DNA of 64,000 nt, taken from assembly GCF_014191985.1 (NCBI RefSeq), contig NZ_JACHXI010000011.1, positions 1 to 64,000 of the forward strand, written 5' to 3'. The position numbers and the translations under genes are program-made. Below the pieces are notes generated by a model. It had not been told where the DNA came from and searched no databases. It was given only the letters and a program-made list of their open reading frames with translations. Every line of letters starts with the position of its first letter. Positions within the stretch are counted from its first letter, which is position 1. The stretch is from Azomonas macrocytogenes (GTDB taxonomy: Bacteria > Pseudomonadota > Gammaproteobacteria > Pseudomonadales > Pseudomonadaceae). This document shows positions 33,748 through 43,132 of the stretch, in pieces.

Positions 33748-33873
33748 ATCCTTGTTCCTTCGATACTTTGGTGGCGGCAACTTGTCTCAGGGCTGACGCA
33801 TGCGCAAACTATTTTTTTCCTGTAAGCCGATTGTAGCCTCTTGATAAACTGCAGCACTGCTCGGAGTAGGTAA

Positions 33874-34368
33874 ATGCTGGCCATGCTACAAAAACGACTA
33901 TTGAAAACATGGCTCCTGCTTGGTTTGCTGTTATGCCTTCCGGGGTGTTCCGGTTGGCTTTCCGGGCGCTTTGAGAACCCGAATGTCGAGTTGACGGATG
34001 TCGACGTGATCAAGGCTCGCCTGCTGGATCAGGAGTTTCTACTGCGCTTTCGCATTGATAACCCCAATGATCGTAGTCTGCCGATACGTGGGCTTAATTA
34101 TGTGGTAAGGCTTGGTGAAGTGAAGCTTGCCAGTGGTGAAACTGATTCCTGGGCCTATATTCCTGCCAATGGCCACGCCTTTTATGAGGTGCCGGTGCAT
34201 ACTTCGCTCTGGAAAGACCTGAAGCATCTGGTACGGCAACTGGAAAAACCCAAACAGCCGATTCGCTACACACTGGATGGCGAGCTGAAAACCGGTTTGA
34301 TGTTTCGTCGCCAGGTACCCATCAGCCGGAGTGGGGAAATAACTCCCGGCAAATTCATCCCGAAGTGA
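33874..34368 (+). CDS. LEA type 2 family lipoprotein
   Basis: A 164-residue protein with a lipoprotein signal (LLLGLLLCLPGC, Cys about residue 26) and a late-embryogenesis-abundant type 2 (WHy-like) beta domain (NPNVELTDVDVIKARLLDQEFLLRFRIDNPNDRSLPIRGL). Such proteins in Pseudomonas are linked to desiccation or envelope stress, but the role is not defined. GGAGTAGGTAA precedes the ATG. The next gene starts with a GTG that overlaps this stop codon, so the two are translationally coupled. Confidence 0.85.
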   Translation: MLAMLQKRLLKTWLLLGLLLCLPGCSGWLSGRFENPNVELTDVDVIKARLLDQEFLLRFRIDNPNDRSLPIRGLNYVVRLGEVKLASGETDSWAYIPANGHAFYEVPVHTSLWKDLKHLVRQLEKPKQPIRYTLDGELKTGLMFRRQVPISRSGEITPGKFIPK

Positions 34369-34574
34369 TCTGCATAAACCAGAAACACCCTGTACATGGT
34401 CAGGGTTGCGACCATGAACAGGATCATCACCATGCCCATGGTCCACATTGCAAGCATGACCAGGAACCAGTGCGCAATCCGTTGAGAGATATCGGGCGTA
34501 GCGATCTCTGTCCATGTGGCAGCCAGAAGACATTCAACCTTCAAGAAATATCACGGTACCTGATTCGTTCATGA
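34365..34574 (+). CDS. His-rich SEC-C motif protein with altered C-terminus
   Basis: A 69-residue protein. The middle is a His/Asp/Cys-rich metal-binding-like tract (GCDHEQDHHHAHGPHCKHDQ) and the end has GRSDLCPCGSQKTFN, the start of a SEC-C zinc motif (normally CPCGSGKKFKKCC or CH). Here the last two metal ligands are missing: the frame continues LQEISRYLIRS. A small deletion or frameshift near 34540 may have removed them. The start is GTG overlapping the previous TGA. Orthologues next to LEA2 lipoproteins occur in Pseudomonas. Confidence 0.75.
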   Translation: MICINQKHPVHGQGCDHEQDHHHAHGPHCKHDQEPVRNPLRDIGRSDLCPCGSQKTFNLQEISRYLIRS

Positions 34575-34576
34575 GC

Positions 34577-34696
34577 TTATGCGTCGATTCTCGCTCGGCG
34601 ATTACCTGGACTCGGCAGCCGGGTGCGGTATGAATTCCCGGTCCGCTTGAAGCGCTGATATTTACCCATCGCCCGAAAACTGCCTCTGTATTTCAC
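34577..34696 (-). CDS. possible 39-residue basic protein
   Basis: A short frame with a GTG start at 34696 and a strong ribosome binding site (CAGGAGAAATCAT) 7 bp upstream. It encodes MKYRGSFRAMGKYQRFKRTG and ends PSPGNRRARIDA, with about one third Arg or Lys. I know no family for it. The strong start signal is the only positive evidence; it could be chance. Confidence 0.35.
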   Translation of the reverse strand: MKYRGSFRAMGKYQRFKRTGNSYRTRLPSPGNRRARIDA

Positions 34697-34817
34697 ATGA
34701 TTTCTCCTGCACGGGTCCGTCCTGGCCGGGTGAGATTGTGAACTGTGACCAAGTCTCGCGACGGTTCGTCGTTTTCCCGCTTTCCTTACCTGCCAACCCG
34801 CACAGGAATTACTCCCG

Positions 34818-37367
34818 ATGCTCTTGCGTGTGTCTTCTGCCCTGAACCGCCTTACCTTGGCGACTGCATTCAGTGTGTTTGGTCTGTCCGGTTGCGAAAA
34901 CTATCTGGACAAGCGTTACGAGAGCACTCTGCCTCCCGACCAGGGTTCCTTGGCGCTGGTCGGCCTTGAAGATGCAGTGAGCGTTCGGCGCAACACTTTT
35001 GGCATGCCGCTGATCGAAGGCAAGAGTTTTCACGACGCGATATTTGCTTTGGGCTATGTGCATGCCAGTGATCGTCTGAGCCAGATGATTACCTTGCGCT
35101 TGACCGCTGAAGGCCGCCTGGCCGAGATGGTTGGTCCGGGTGTGCTGGATCTCGACCGCTTTATGCGTGCGCTGAATCTGAAACAGAGCGCAAAGATCCT
35201 TTATCGCAATGCTTCGCCACGCTTGCGCCTGTTGTTCGAGGTGTATTCGCGGGGGGTCAATGCCTACATCTACCGCCACCAGGATAAGTTACCAATGGAT
35301 TTGGCTGCTTCTGGCTACCATCCGGACTATTGGCAGCCTGAGGACTCGGCACTGGTGTTCTGTCTGCTGAATGTCGGTCTCTCGGTGAATCTGCAGGAAG
35401 AAATTGCTGCGTTGATTCTGGTGCAGAGGGTTGATGCGAAGCGGCTCGCCTGGTTGTTGCCGACTTATCCCGACGAACCGCTACCCTTCGCTGAAGCGGA
35501 GAAGCTTGAAGGGCTCACGCTGTCCGGGCAAGTTCCCGGCCTTGCTGCGCTTGAGCGAACAACTGGGTTAATGGCGCAATTGAATCCTCTGGGGGTTGCC
35601 GCTTCCAATGCCTGGGCGATTGCCGGGCGCAACAGCACCAGCGGCAAACCGATTCTGGCCAACGATACTCATTTGCTGCTATCCATGCCGTCGTACTGGA
35701 ATTTCGTGCAGATCCGCTCGCCCATTTTTCAGGGAGCAGGTATCACTATTGCCGGTATTCCAGCCATCATTGCCGGTTTCAACGGCAAGGTCGCCTGGGG
35801 CATGACCATGGTCATGGGTGACAATCAGGATCTGTTTCTCGAACAAGTCCGCCGGGAGGGTGGTCGCCTCCTGTATTTGGCTGATGGTGAATGGCAAGCG
35901 GCGCCCGAGCGTCAGGAAACTTTTTTCATCAAGGGGCAGCAGCCGATTCGCGAAACGCTTTATGAAACCCGCAATGGCCCGTTGCTCAATGACGTTCTGG
36001 GGGCACGCCAGCACGCCATCCAACCGCTGCCACTGGCCAGCAGCTACGGTCTGGCGCTCAAGAGCGTTCCACTCGATGATGACCAATCGCTGGATGCTTT
36101 CTTCGATCTGTCACGCACAAAATCTCTCGAACAGGCTTTTGCCGCCGCTCGCAGGATTCGCACGCCAGCGCTGAACATGCTGCTGGCCGATGAAAACAGC
36201 ATCGGCTGGCAGATCACCGGGCGTTTTCCCAATCGCCGCCAGGGGCTGGGATTGGTTCCTTCGCCCGGTTGGGACGATCGTTACGGCTGGGATGGTTTTG
36301 CCGACCCCATGCTGCATCCCTACGATCAGGATCCGCCGCAGGGCTGGCTCGGCAACGCCAACCAGCGCAGCGTCGCTCGTGGCTATGGTATGCAGTTGTC
36401 CGCCTCCTGGTATTACCCGGAGCGCTACGAGCGTCTGGCCGAACTGGCTGCAGCGGGCAAGCAGGACATGCGCAGTACGATTGCCATGCAATATGACCAG
36501 GTCACGAGCTTTGCCGGCAAACTCAAGACGATGCTGCAAGCACCGGGCATGGCGAAGCCGCTCGCCCAGGCCATTGCCGCGCTGCGCGAGGATGAAAGGC
36601 ACAAAGCTGGCGAAGCGTTGGATAGGCTGTTGTCTTTCGATGGCAGGTTAGCGGTGGCCTCGGCGGACGCTGCGTTGTACGAAGCCTTCCTTCACCAGAG
36701 TGCGCGCGAGATCTTTCTCGATGAGCTTGGTCCGGAAGATTCGCCAGCCTGGCGGGCGCTGGTACAGGCCTCCAGCTTTTCCTACTCGGCGCAGGCCGAT
36801 CATTTATTGGGGCAGGAAGACAGCCCGTTCTGGGATGATCGGAAAACCTCGCAACAAGAAGACAAGCCGGCCATCCTGGCTCGCAGTCTCGTTGCCGCAG
36901 TCACCTTCCTGGAGACACGCTTGGGCAGCGATCGCAAAAGCTGGCAGTGGGGCAAGCTGCATACCTATACCTGGGCCAGCGGCCCGACCCAGCTTGCACC
37001 TCACATGAGTGCGACCCAGCGCGCCGGCATTCAGGCGATTCAGGGCTATCTCGACCGCGGTCCGTACCCGGCTGGAGGCGATCATGACACGTTGAATGCA
37101 TCGGCCTATCGCTGGGGTGAAAGCTTCGATACCTGGTTGATCCCGGCGATGCGGATCATCGTCGATTTCGGTCGCGACGAGCCATTGGTGGGTTTGAATA
37201 GCTCCGGCCAATCCGGTAACCCGGCGAGTCCGCACTATGCCGACGGTATCGACGCCTGGATGAAAGGGCAGTACATGAGCTTTCCATTCAAGCCTGGCAA
37301 TCAGGAGCGGATCTATGGCAGCAAGCGTCTGTTGCTGATGCCGGAACAACAGCCCGCACGGCGCTGA
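34818..37367 (+). CDS. penicillin acylase family protein (Ntn hydrolase), lipoprotein
   Basis: An 849-residue amidase precursor that is expected to cleave itself into alpha and beta chains. A lipoprotein signal ends at GLSGC (Cys about 26). The alpha part has [33 protein letters not shown]. The autocleavage site is [12 protein letters not shown], which makes Ser263 the nucleophile; [14 protein letters not shown] follows. Relatives include penicillin G acylase and quorum-signal acylases such as PvdQ/QuiP. The substrate is not predictable from sequence. It is a single gene, convergent with trmO (10 bp between stops). Confidence 0.9.
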   Translation: MLLRVSSALNRLTLATAFSVFGLSGCENYLDKRYESTLPPDQGSLALVGLEDAVSVRRNTFGMPLIEGKSFHDAIFALGYVHASDRLSQMITLRLTAEGRLAEMVGPGVLDLDRFMRALNLKQSAKILYRNASPRLRLLFEVYSRGVNAYIYRHQDKLPMDLAASGYHPDYWQPEDSALVFCLLNVGLSVNLQEEIAALILVQRVDAKRLAWLLPTYPDEPLPFAEAEKLEGLTLSGQVPGLAALERTTGLMAQLNPLGVAASNAWAIAGRNSTSGKPILANDTHLLLSMPSYWNFVQIRSPIFQGAGITIAGIPAIIAGFNGKVAWGMTMVMGDNQDLFLEQVRREGGRLLYLADGEWQAAPERQETFFIKGQQPIRETLYETRNGPLLNDVLGARQHAIQPLPLASSYGLALKSVPLDDDQSLDAFFDLSRTKSLEQAFAAARRIRTPALNMLLADENSIGWQITGRFPNRRQGLGLVPSPGWDDRYGWDGFADPMLHPYDQDPPQGWLGNANQRSVARGYGMQLSASWYYPERYERLAELAAAGKQDMRSTIAMQYDQVTSFAGKLKTMLQAPGMAKPLAQAIAALREDERHKAGEALDRLLSFDGRLAVASADAALYEAFLHQSAREIFLDELGPEDSPAWRALVQASSFSYSAQADHLLGQEDSPFWDDRKTSQQEDKPAILARSLVAAVTFLETRLGSDRKSWQWGKLHTYTWASGPTQLAPHMSATQRAGIQAIQGYLDRGPYPAGGDHDTLNASAYRWGESFDTWLIPAMRIIVDFGRDEPLVGLNSSGQSGNPASPHYADGIDAWMKGQYMSFPFKPGNQERIYGSKRLLLMPEQQPARR

Positions 37368-37377
37368 TTTTGGAGCG

Positions 37378-38082
37378 TCACCGCTGCGGTGCAGCGTCGA
37401 TCACTTCCAGTACCTTGATTCGCTCCGGCGACGGATAATGCCAGCGCACGTCCACATCCCAGAAGCGGGTACCGTAGCGCCGCTGCGGTTCGGGAGTCTG
37501 ATAGGCGGGGCGCGGGTCCTGGCTCAGGCATTGTTCGATCAGTTCCACCAGCGGCTCGCCCAGGCGCTGAGCTACGGCATAAGCCTGGAATCGGGCGTTT
37601 TCGTCCCACTCGACGCTGATTCGCTCAGGCTCGCGTTCCGCCATGCCGTTATGCGCATTGGGTAAAGCATCGGCATACGGCACGTAGGGCTTGATATCTA
37701 GTACAGGTGTGCCGTCCAGCAGATCTATGCCAGATAGCCAGAGCCTGCCGGGTTCGATTCGTTCCAGTTTGACGACGGACTGGCCGATACCGTTGGGGCG
37801 ATGCGTCGAACGTGTGGCGAATACCCCGACCATACGATTGCCGCCCAGGCGCGGAGGGCGTACCCGCAAGCGCGGCTGGCTTTCCAGCGTCTGGTGAAAG
37901 AGAAACAACAGCCAGACATGGCTGACCTGTTCAAGCCCTTCCAGCGCCTGTGCCTGGTCGAAAGGAGCGATCAATTCCAGTACGCCACGGGCAGCCGGAG
38001 CCAAGTGTGGCTGCCGGGGAATCGCGAATTTCTCCTGAAAGCAGGAACGCACATAGCCGATGGGGGAAACGCTATGGATCAT
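37378..38082 (-). CDS. trmO: tRNA (N6-threonylcarbamoyladenosine-37-N6)-methyltransferase TrmO
   Basis: A 234-residue TsaA/YaeB-type beta-barrel methyltransferase that methylates t6A37 in tRNA-Thr. Family motifs: SPIGYVRSCFQEKFAIPRQP, HVWLLFLFHQ, GVFATRSTHRPNGIGQSVVKL and LDIKPYVPYADA. The C-terminal DPRPAYQ plus YGTRFWDVDVRWHYP is the second conserved block. It lies downstream of rimO on the same strand but oriented with its start 80 bp from the rimO stop, so it may share that message. Confidence 0.94.
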   Translation of the reverse strand: MIHSVSPIGYVRSCFQEKFAIPRQPHLAPAARGVLELIAPFDQAQALEGLEQVSHVWLLFLFHQTLESQPRLRVRPPRLGGNRMVGVFATRSTHRPNGIGQSVVKLERIEPGRLWLSGIDLLDGTPVLDIKPYVPYADALPNAHNGMAEREPERISVEWDENARFQAYAVAQRLGEPLVELIEQCLSQDPRPAYQTPEPQRRYGTRFWDVDVRWHYPSPERIKVLEVIDAAPQR

Positions 38083-38125
38083 GGCTGTGGTTTCGTGGAA
38101 TTTGCCGGGCTTGCGTAACGGCGGG

Positions 38126-38149
38126 AAAGCCCAGGAATAGTTGGGCTTT
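38126..38149. terminator. hairpin between rimO and trmO
   Basis: AAAGCCCA and TGGGCTTT form an 8-bp stem with an 8-nt loop right after the rimO stop. There is only a short T-run, so it may attenuate rather than stop transcription into trmO. Confidence 0.5.
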
Positions 38150-38161
38150 GATTGTGGAGTT

Positions 38162-39511
38162 TCAGATCATGTCGGCCCAAAGATCGTACTCGTCGGCATC
38201 GAAGACCCGGGCCCAGACCATGTCGCCAGGTTTCAGATTCAGGTTGTCGATATAGACGTTGCCATCGATGTCCGGTGCATCGCCCCAGGAACGGCCAATG
38301 GCGCCTTCGTCGTCGACTTCGTCGATCAGCACCTGGATTTCCTTGCCGATCTTGCGCTGCAGGCGTGCAGCGCTGATGGTTTGCTGATGCGCCATGAAGC
38401 GTTCCCAGCGCTCCTGCTTGACCTCTTCCGGCACTGCACCTTCGAGCTCGTTGGCTGGCGCACCGTCCACGGCGGAGTACTGAAAGCAACCAACCCGATC
38501 CAACTGCGCTTCGCTCAGCCAGTTCAGCAGATACTGGAAGTCTTCCTCGGTTTCACCGGGAAAGCCGACGATAAAGGTGGAGCGGATGGTCAGATCCGGG
38601 CAGATCTCTCGCCATTTTTTGATGCGCGCCAGCGTCTCGTCCTCGAACGCCGGGCGTTTCATCGCCTTGAGGATTCTTGGGCTGGAATGCTGGAAGGGAA
38701 TATCCAGATAAGGCAGGAGCTTGCCGGCCGCCATCAGCGGAATCACGTCATCCACGTTGGGGTAGGGATAGACGTAGTGCAGGCGCACCCAGACGCCCAT
38801 GCGCGCCAGCGATTCGCATAGCTCCAGCATGCGTGTTCGGGTCGGCTGGCCGGCCCAGAAATCAGTCTTGTACTTGAGGTCTACGCCGTAGGCACTGGTG
38901 TCCTGCGAAATCACCAGCAGCTCCTTGACGCCTGACTCGACCAGGCGTTCGGCTTCGACCAGCACCTCGCCGGCCGGTCGGCTGACCAGCTTGCCACGGA
39001 TCGATGGGATGATGCAGAAGCTGCAGCTATGGTTGCAACCTTCGGAAATCTTCAGGTACGAGTAGTGCCGTGGAGTCAGCTTGATACCTTGCGGCGGAAC
39101 CAGATCGACGAAGGGATCGTGATCGGCTTTCGGCGGTATCACTTCATGCACGGCATTCACTACTTGCTCGTACTGCTGTGGCCCGGTAACGGTCAATACG
39201 CGAGGATGGACATCGCGAATGGCGCTTTCGGATACCCCCATGCAGCCGGTGACGATCACCTTGCCGTTTTCTGCCAGCGCCTCGCCGATGGCATCCAGCG
39301 ATTCCGCCTTGGCGCTGTCGATAAAACCGCAGGTATTGACCACTACTACATCGGCATCCTGATAACTCGGGACGATCTGGTAGCCCTCGACGCGCAGCTG
39401 CGTCAGGATGCGCTCGGAGTCGACCGTCGCCTTGGGACACCCGAGCGATATCATACCTATACTGCCCACATATCCGTTTTTTGGCTTTTGGGAGTCGGTG
39501 GGTTTGGTCAT
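38162..39511 (-). CDS. rimO: ribosomal protein uS12 methylthiotransferase RimO
   Basis: A 449-residue radical-SAM enzyme that methylthiolates Asp89 of ribosomal protein S12. The N-terminal domain binds a cluster ([30 protein letters not shown]). The radical-SAM motif is [11 protein letters not shown], and a C-terminal TRAM domain follows ([28 protein letters not shown]). The ATG at 39511 fits [11 protein letters not shown]; the longer open frame is not conserved. A broken serine recombinase starts 26 bp away on the other strand. Confidence 0.96.
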   Translation of the reverse strand: MTKPTDSQKPKNGYVGSIGMISLGCPKATVDSERILTQLRVEGYQIVPSYQDADVVVVNTCGFIDSAKAESLDAIGEALAENGKVIVTGCMGVSESAIRDVHPRVLTVTGPQQYEQVVNAVHEVIPPKADHDPFVDLVPPQGIKLTPRHYSYLKISEGCNHSCSFCIIPSIRGKLVSRPAGEVLVEAERLVESGVKELLVISQDTSAYGVDLKYKTDFWAGQPTRTRMLELCESLARMGVWVRLHYVYPYPNVDDVIPLMAAGKLLPYLDIPFQHSSPRILKAMKRPAFEDETLARIKKWREICPDLTIRSTFIVGFPGETEEDFQYLLNWLSEAQLDRVGCFQYSAVDGAPANELEGAVPEEVKQERWERFMAHQQTISAARLQRKIGKEIQVLIDEVDDEGAIGRSWGDAPDIDGNVYIDNLNLKPGDMVWARVFDADEYDLWADMI

Positions 39512-39537
39512 GATAGGTACTGTCTCGAGTGTGATGT

Positions 39538-39909
39538 ATGAATGAAATTGGCGCGAGAGTATATAGCTATTTACGGTTTTCAGATCCGCGTCAGGCGACG
39601 GGTCACAGCGCCGATCGTCAGATGCAATATGTGCTGAGAGGGGCTCAGGATAAGGGTTTGGCGCTTGATGAATCACTTTTGCTGTGCGATGAGAGGCTAT
39701 CGGCCTATTACCATCGGCACCTAAAGTAAGGTGCACAGGGAACTTTTTTACAAGCTATTGATCAAGGACGGATTGCGCCGGGATCGATTCTGGTGCTTGA
39801 GAGGTTGGTCCGACTGAGCCGAGCAGAGCCGAGATACAAGCCTATTTTATTTTTTATGAATCTGAACGGTGCGTCTGTCTGGATGCGACAAACCAAAATA
39901 GTGCGCTAA
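39538..39909 (+). pseudogene. serine recombinase N-terminal relic with in-frame stop
   Basis: The reading [20 protein letters not shown] contains the YxRxS motif (Ser15, the catalytic nucleophile) and SADRQMQY, typical of resolvase-type large recombinases. After 63 residues there is a TAA at 39727-39729. The homology continues in the same frame ([20 protein letters not shown], then LVLERLVRLSRAEP), where relatives have a Gln at the stop position. The rest of the protein is gone. One nonsense mutation plus a 3' deletion makes this inactive. Confidence 0.8.
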
Positions 39910-40027
39910 TCCGTCTTCAGTTCGCGGGATCGTGAGTTGTGTTTTCGATTTGAAATACCCAAAGCGGGTTTAGTTAACAAATCTATCCAGGCCTCGCCAT
40001 CGTGCGGGGCTAATGAGAGGGTCCCCC

Positions 40028-40068
40028 ACACCCTGCGAGGGTTACGCTTTCGCAGGGTGTTTTATTTA
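40028..40068 (+). terminator. strong rho-independent terminator
   Basis: ACACCCTGCGA and TCGCAGGGTGT form a perfect 11-bp stem with an 11-nt loop, followed by TTTATTT. It lies between the recombinase relic and the phage genes; the transcript it ends is unclear. Confidence 0.75.
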
Positions 40069-40139
40069 TCAATCTTGGCAAGCACAGCTTCCATCTGCAT
40101 GGGCAAGCCAAACACCCACAGCCGGAATGTTCGGCGCAG

Positions 40140-40271
40140 GTGTTGCCGGTTTTAGCCGGGATCGAACCAATTGATCTCTCAGGTCTATCAGCATTTATTG
40201 CATCTGCCTTGGTCGTAACTGTAACGCTCGCGCGGGCAGTTCCGGAGGAAAAGGAGGAGACCAATGGCTAG
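40140..40271 (+). pseudogene. 3' end of a small phage protein before the holin
   Basis: An open frame with no start ends VVTVTLARAVPEEKEETNG and stops at 40269-40271, overlapping the start of the holin gene. The overlap and the hydrophobic segment LSAFIASALVVTVTLA suggest the tail end of another small phage lysis-region gene whose 5' part was lost. I cannot name a family. Confidence 0.4.
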
Positions 40272-40530
40272 CCTGCTGACCTGGATCACTGTCGTACTGG
40301 GCATCGTTACGTTTATCCGACTGCTCGCCTACCAGAGACGTGGAGCCAGATTCCGCTGCGACGTGAATATCATGGCGATCATGGCCTGCATAACTGCAGC
40401 GGTGGAGATCCGGATCGGGACGTTCGTGGTTCTGGTCACAGCATGGCTGATGATTGTCATGCATACAGTGTTGGCTATCGGGTTATTTAAGATTAGGGGA
40501 AACCCGGCTCCGGTGTTTGGTGGCTCGTGA
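40264..40530 (+). CDS. phage holin family protein (three-span)
   Basis: An 88-residue protein with three hydrophobic segments: LLTWITVVLGIVTFIRLLAY, the middle NIMAIMACITAAVEI, and FVVLVTAWLMIVMHTVLAIG. The pattern TFIRLLAYQRRGARFR between spans 1 and 2 and the ending RGNPAPVF are typical of putative 3TM holins in Pseudomonas prophages, which form the lysis pore. GGAAAAGGAGGAGACC gives a strong ribosome binding site. No endolysin is nearby, so it is probably an orphan remnant. Confidence 0.75.
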   Translation: MASLLTWITVVLGIVTFIRLLAYQRRGARFRCDVNIMAIMACITAAVEIRIGTFVVLVTAWLMIVMHTVLAIGLFKIRGNPAPVFGGS

Positions 40531-40691
40531 TGGCTCAGTCTAATTTTGCAGTTCGCCTAAAAGTGGCCTGGTGGGTAAAGCCTTACGTACGCTTGATCAC
40601 GCTTATGCATCGGCTGACTGGACGCGAAGTGGATTTGAACCGCATGGCGGAGCAATGCAGGCGTGGAATAAAGGTCGAGATAGAGGCCTGA
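40530..40691 (+). CDS. 53-residue phage-derived protein after the holin
   Basis: The ATG overlaps the holin stop (TGATG). The product runs MAQSNFAVRLKVAWWVKPYV and then LMHRLTGREVDLNRMAEQCRRGIKVEIEA. The layout VAWWVxPYL...LTGxExDxxR...GIKVE is what I recall from small proteins near phage lysis or tail genes in Pseudomonas; the function is unknown. Translational coupling with the holin supports that it is a real gene of the same remnant. Confidence 0.6.
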   Translation: MAQSNFAVRLKVAWWVKPYVRLITLMHRLTGREVDLNRMAEQCRRGIKVEIEA

Positions 40692-40963
40692 TGGATGATC
40701 GAGATTGCATCAAGCGACGGACGGAGCAGTGCGCTTTCGCGTTGAGGCCAAGGAATTCCGAGGGCAGTTGGCGAAGCTAAAGAGCTGGAGCGTAACCAAT
40801 TGCCGTTTGCCATGGCGCTGGAATTACCTTTACGCCGGATTCGAATATCGCGATGACAATTTTGCTGCCACGGCAAAGCTGTGGCTTCGAACAGCGTTTC
40901 GCCTTGGGTGGTCCACTGTTCTAATAGCGAACTTCCGTCGTTGGGCAACCGTCCGATTCAAGG
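40692..40963 (+). pseudogene. frameshifted phage structural gene relic
   Basis: One frame reads GAVRFRVEAKEFRGQLAKLK and another, starting at the same place, reads AKELERNQLPFAMALEL. Joined, they resemble the start of phage tail-completion/minor tail proteins, which have VxVxAKxFxxxLxxLExxQLPFAxAxAL. A 1-nt shift near 40780 separates them and no longer frame continues. This is a decayed end of the prophage remnant. Confidence 0.4.
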
Positions 40964-40993
40964 TTGGAACAAAAATCAGATAGAGAAGATGAA

Positions 40994-41869
40994 ATGGCTT
41001 TCCTGGATACGCGCAACCTTGGTATGCAGAAGCTGATCAAGCGGACATTCAAAGGTTTCAGTGAAGATGACATGTCGACTTATGCTGCTGCATTGGCATT
41101 TTCGATCCTGTTTTCGATGTTTCCTTTTTTTCTGTTCTTGATTGCTCTGCTGGGCTTTCTGCATTTGCCGCAATTCTTTAGCTGGTTGCGAGAACAGGGT
41201 GAACTGTTTTTTCCACCAGTGGCGATGGAGCAGATCAATCCGGTCATCGACCAGTTGCAGCGGCAGGAAAGCGGGCTGCTTTCTTTTGGCATCCTGCTCG
41301 CCCTGATATCAGCTTCCCGGGGCGTACGTTCGCTGATGCAGGCTATGAATGTTGTGTATGCGGTCAAGGAGGCACGCCCGATCTGGAAACTTTATCTCCT
41401 TTCGCTGGTGTATACCGTGGGGCTTGCCATGATGATGCTCACGGCTGCCGGACTGATGATCGTGGGCCCGCAAGTCTTGGAGTGGTTAGCTGCGCGAGTA
41501 GGGCTGCAGGAAGTCGTGATAACGCTCTGGACCTGGTTGCGCTGGCCGGCAGTGATCCTGCTGCTGACCTTTTCAGTTGCGGTGATGTACTACGTCATGC
41601 CTGATGTCGAACAGTGCTTTCGCTTCATCACGCCTGGATCGATCCTGGCAGTTACGATCTGGCTGATCGCCTCGCTTGGTTTCGGTATATATGTACAGAA
41701 CTTTGCCAACTATAACGCGACTTACGGCAGTATCGGCGCGATCATCGTGCTCCTGCTTTATCTCTATATCTCGGCGTCGGTGCTATTGTTCGGTGCCGAA
41801 ATGAACGCAGTGATCGAACATGCCTCCGTAGACGGTAAAGACGAAGGTGAAAAAATCATCGAAGAGTGA
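40994..41869 (+). CDS. YihY/virulence factor BrkB family membrane protein
   Basis: A 291-residue inner-membrane protein with six predicted transmembrane segments. Family features are YAAALAFSILFSMFPFFLFLIALLG near residue 30, SASRGVRSLMQAMNVVY, and the late segment FANYNATYGSIGAIIVLLLYLYISASVLLFGAEMNAV. The family was once called RNase BN by mistake; the function is unsettled. I start at 40994 (MAFLDTRN) with GAGAAG upstream; the frame is open to 40964. The phage remnant lies directly before it. Confidence 0.88.
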   Translation: MAFLDTRNLGMQKLIKRTFKGFSEDDMSTYAAALAFSILFSMFPFFLFLIALLGFLHLPQFFSWLREQGELFFPPVAMEQINPVIDQLQRQESGLLSFGILLALISASRGVRSLMQAMNVVYAVKEARPIWKLYLLSLVYTVGLAMMMLTAAGLMIVGPQVLEWLAARVGLQEVVITLWTWLRWPAVILLLTFSVAVMYYVMPDVEQCFRFITPGSILAVTIWLIASLGFGIYVQNFANYNATYGSIGAIIVLLLYLYISASVLLFGAEMNAVIEHASVDGKDEGEKIIEE

Positions 41870-42016
41870 AGGGCGTAGATCTTCGTCAAACAGGCTGACA
41901 ATATCATTGTCTGTTTACTTATCTAGCACGAACATCTGCGCTGCGTTACGGTCCATTGGTTTCTCGGTGCTGGCTCCGTCCTGAGCTGCATACGAATCGA
42001 GCGGAGAATCCCTGTC

Positions 42017-43132
42017 TTGCATATCGCCGATATGACCATGTTCTATGCCCCTGCCAGTGGCGGTGTGCGTACCTACCTGGAAGCCAAGCATCGCCGCTTG
42101 CGCTTGTATCCCGGCGTCCGGCACAGCATGTTGGTACCGGGTAGTGCTTACCATCACCGTGAAGGGCTTTATGAAGTGCCGGCTTTCGCCTTACCTTTTG
42201 GCAAAGGGCAGCGTTTTCCGTTACGGCGAGCACCGTGGAGCAATCTGCTTGGTAGCCTGCGGCCGGATTTGATCGAAGTCGGTGATCCCTATGTGACAGC
42301 CTGGGCAGCTTTGGATGCCGGTCGGCAATTGAATATCCCGGTGATCGGTTTCTATCATTCGGATCTGCCGCTGTTGGTCAGCAATCGTTTCGGCTCCTGG
42401 GTTGGTGGTAACTTCAATCCCTATATTCTCAAGCTCTACAGCAGTTTCGACCGGGTTCTTGCGCCCAGCCAGGTAATGGCGGATAAGCTGGCCGGGCTTG
42501 GCGTGCGTAATATCTTCGTCCAGCCGCTGGGTGTGGACCTCGAGATTTTCCATCCCGATCGATGCAATCCCGACCTTCGCCGGGAACTGGGGCTGGAGGA
42601 TAAAACCCGTCTGCTGATCTACGCGGGGCGGGGCTCACGAGAAAAGAATCTGGATATTCTTCTGCAAACCATCCAAATGCTGGGCAAACCCTATCATCTA
42701 TTGTTGGTTGGCTCGGGGATGCCTAGGCGTGTGCCGGATAATGTGACGGTTATCAAGCGTTTCTGCCCGGCAATAGAGGTCGCGCGGTTGATGGCCAGTT
42801 GCGATGCGCTGTTGCACGCTGGTACCCAGGAAACGTTTGGTTTGGTAGCACTGGAGGCCATGGCCAGCGGTATTCCGGTCGTTGCGGCGCGTTCTGGAGC
42901 CTTGCCCGAGCTGGTGCCGTTCCATTGTGGCCGGCTTTGCCGCCCGTTGGATGCGCTGGATATGGCCGGTAAGATCCGTGAGTTGTTCGAAAGTGATACG
43001 CGCTTGATGGGCATACAGGCCCGCCAGTATGTAGAGGCACAGCATGCCTGGGATGCGGTCGTTGCGGGGCTGCTGGCGCATTATCAGGCAGTACTTGGTC
43101 AGTCCGAAATGGCAGTTGCCGTCCATGGTTGA
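42017..43132 (+). CDS. glycosyltransferase family 4 (GT-B fold)
   Basis: A 371-residue cytoplasmic glycosyltransferase. The N-terminal acceptor half contains MTMFYAPASGGVRTYL and HSDLP. The nucleotide-sugar half carries YAGRGSREKNLDILL, HAGTQETFGLVALEAMASGIPVVAARSGALPEL, with the E-x7-E motif near residue 275. The start is TTG, because homology begins LHIADxTMFYAPASGG and no ATG or GTG is in frame close by; GCGGAG lies upstream. The next gene overlaps its end, which points to a three-gene operon. Confidence 0.88.
   Translation: MHIADMTMFYAPASGGVRTYLEAKHRRLRLYPGVRHSMLVPGSAYHHREGLYEVPAFALPFGKGQRFPLRRAPWSNLLGSLRPDLIEVGDPYVTAWAALDAGRQLNIPVIGFYHSDLPLLVSNRFGSWVGGNFNPYILKLYSSFDRVLAPSQVMADKLAGLGVRNIFVQPLGVDLEIFHPDRCNPDLRRELGLEDKTRLLIYAGRGSREKNLDILLQTIQMLGKPYHLLLVGSGMPRRVPDNVTVIKRFCPAIEVARLMASCDALLHAGTQETFGLVALEAMASGIPVVAARSGALPELVPFHCGRLCRPLDALDMAGKIRELFESDTRLMGIQARQYVEAQHAWDAVVAGLLAHYQAVLGQSEMAVAVHG

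Noticed and set aside
38141-38821. 226-residue plus-strand frame over rimO
   Set aside because: Antisense to the radical-SAM enzyme rimO, which has all family motifs.
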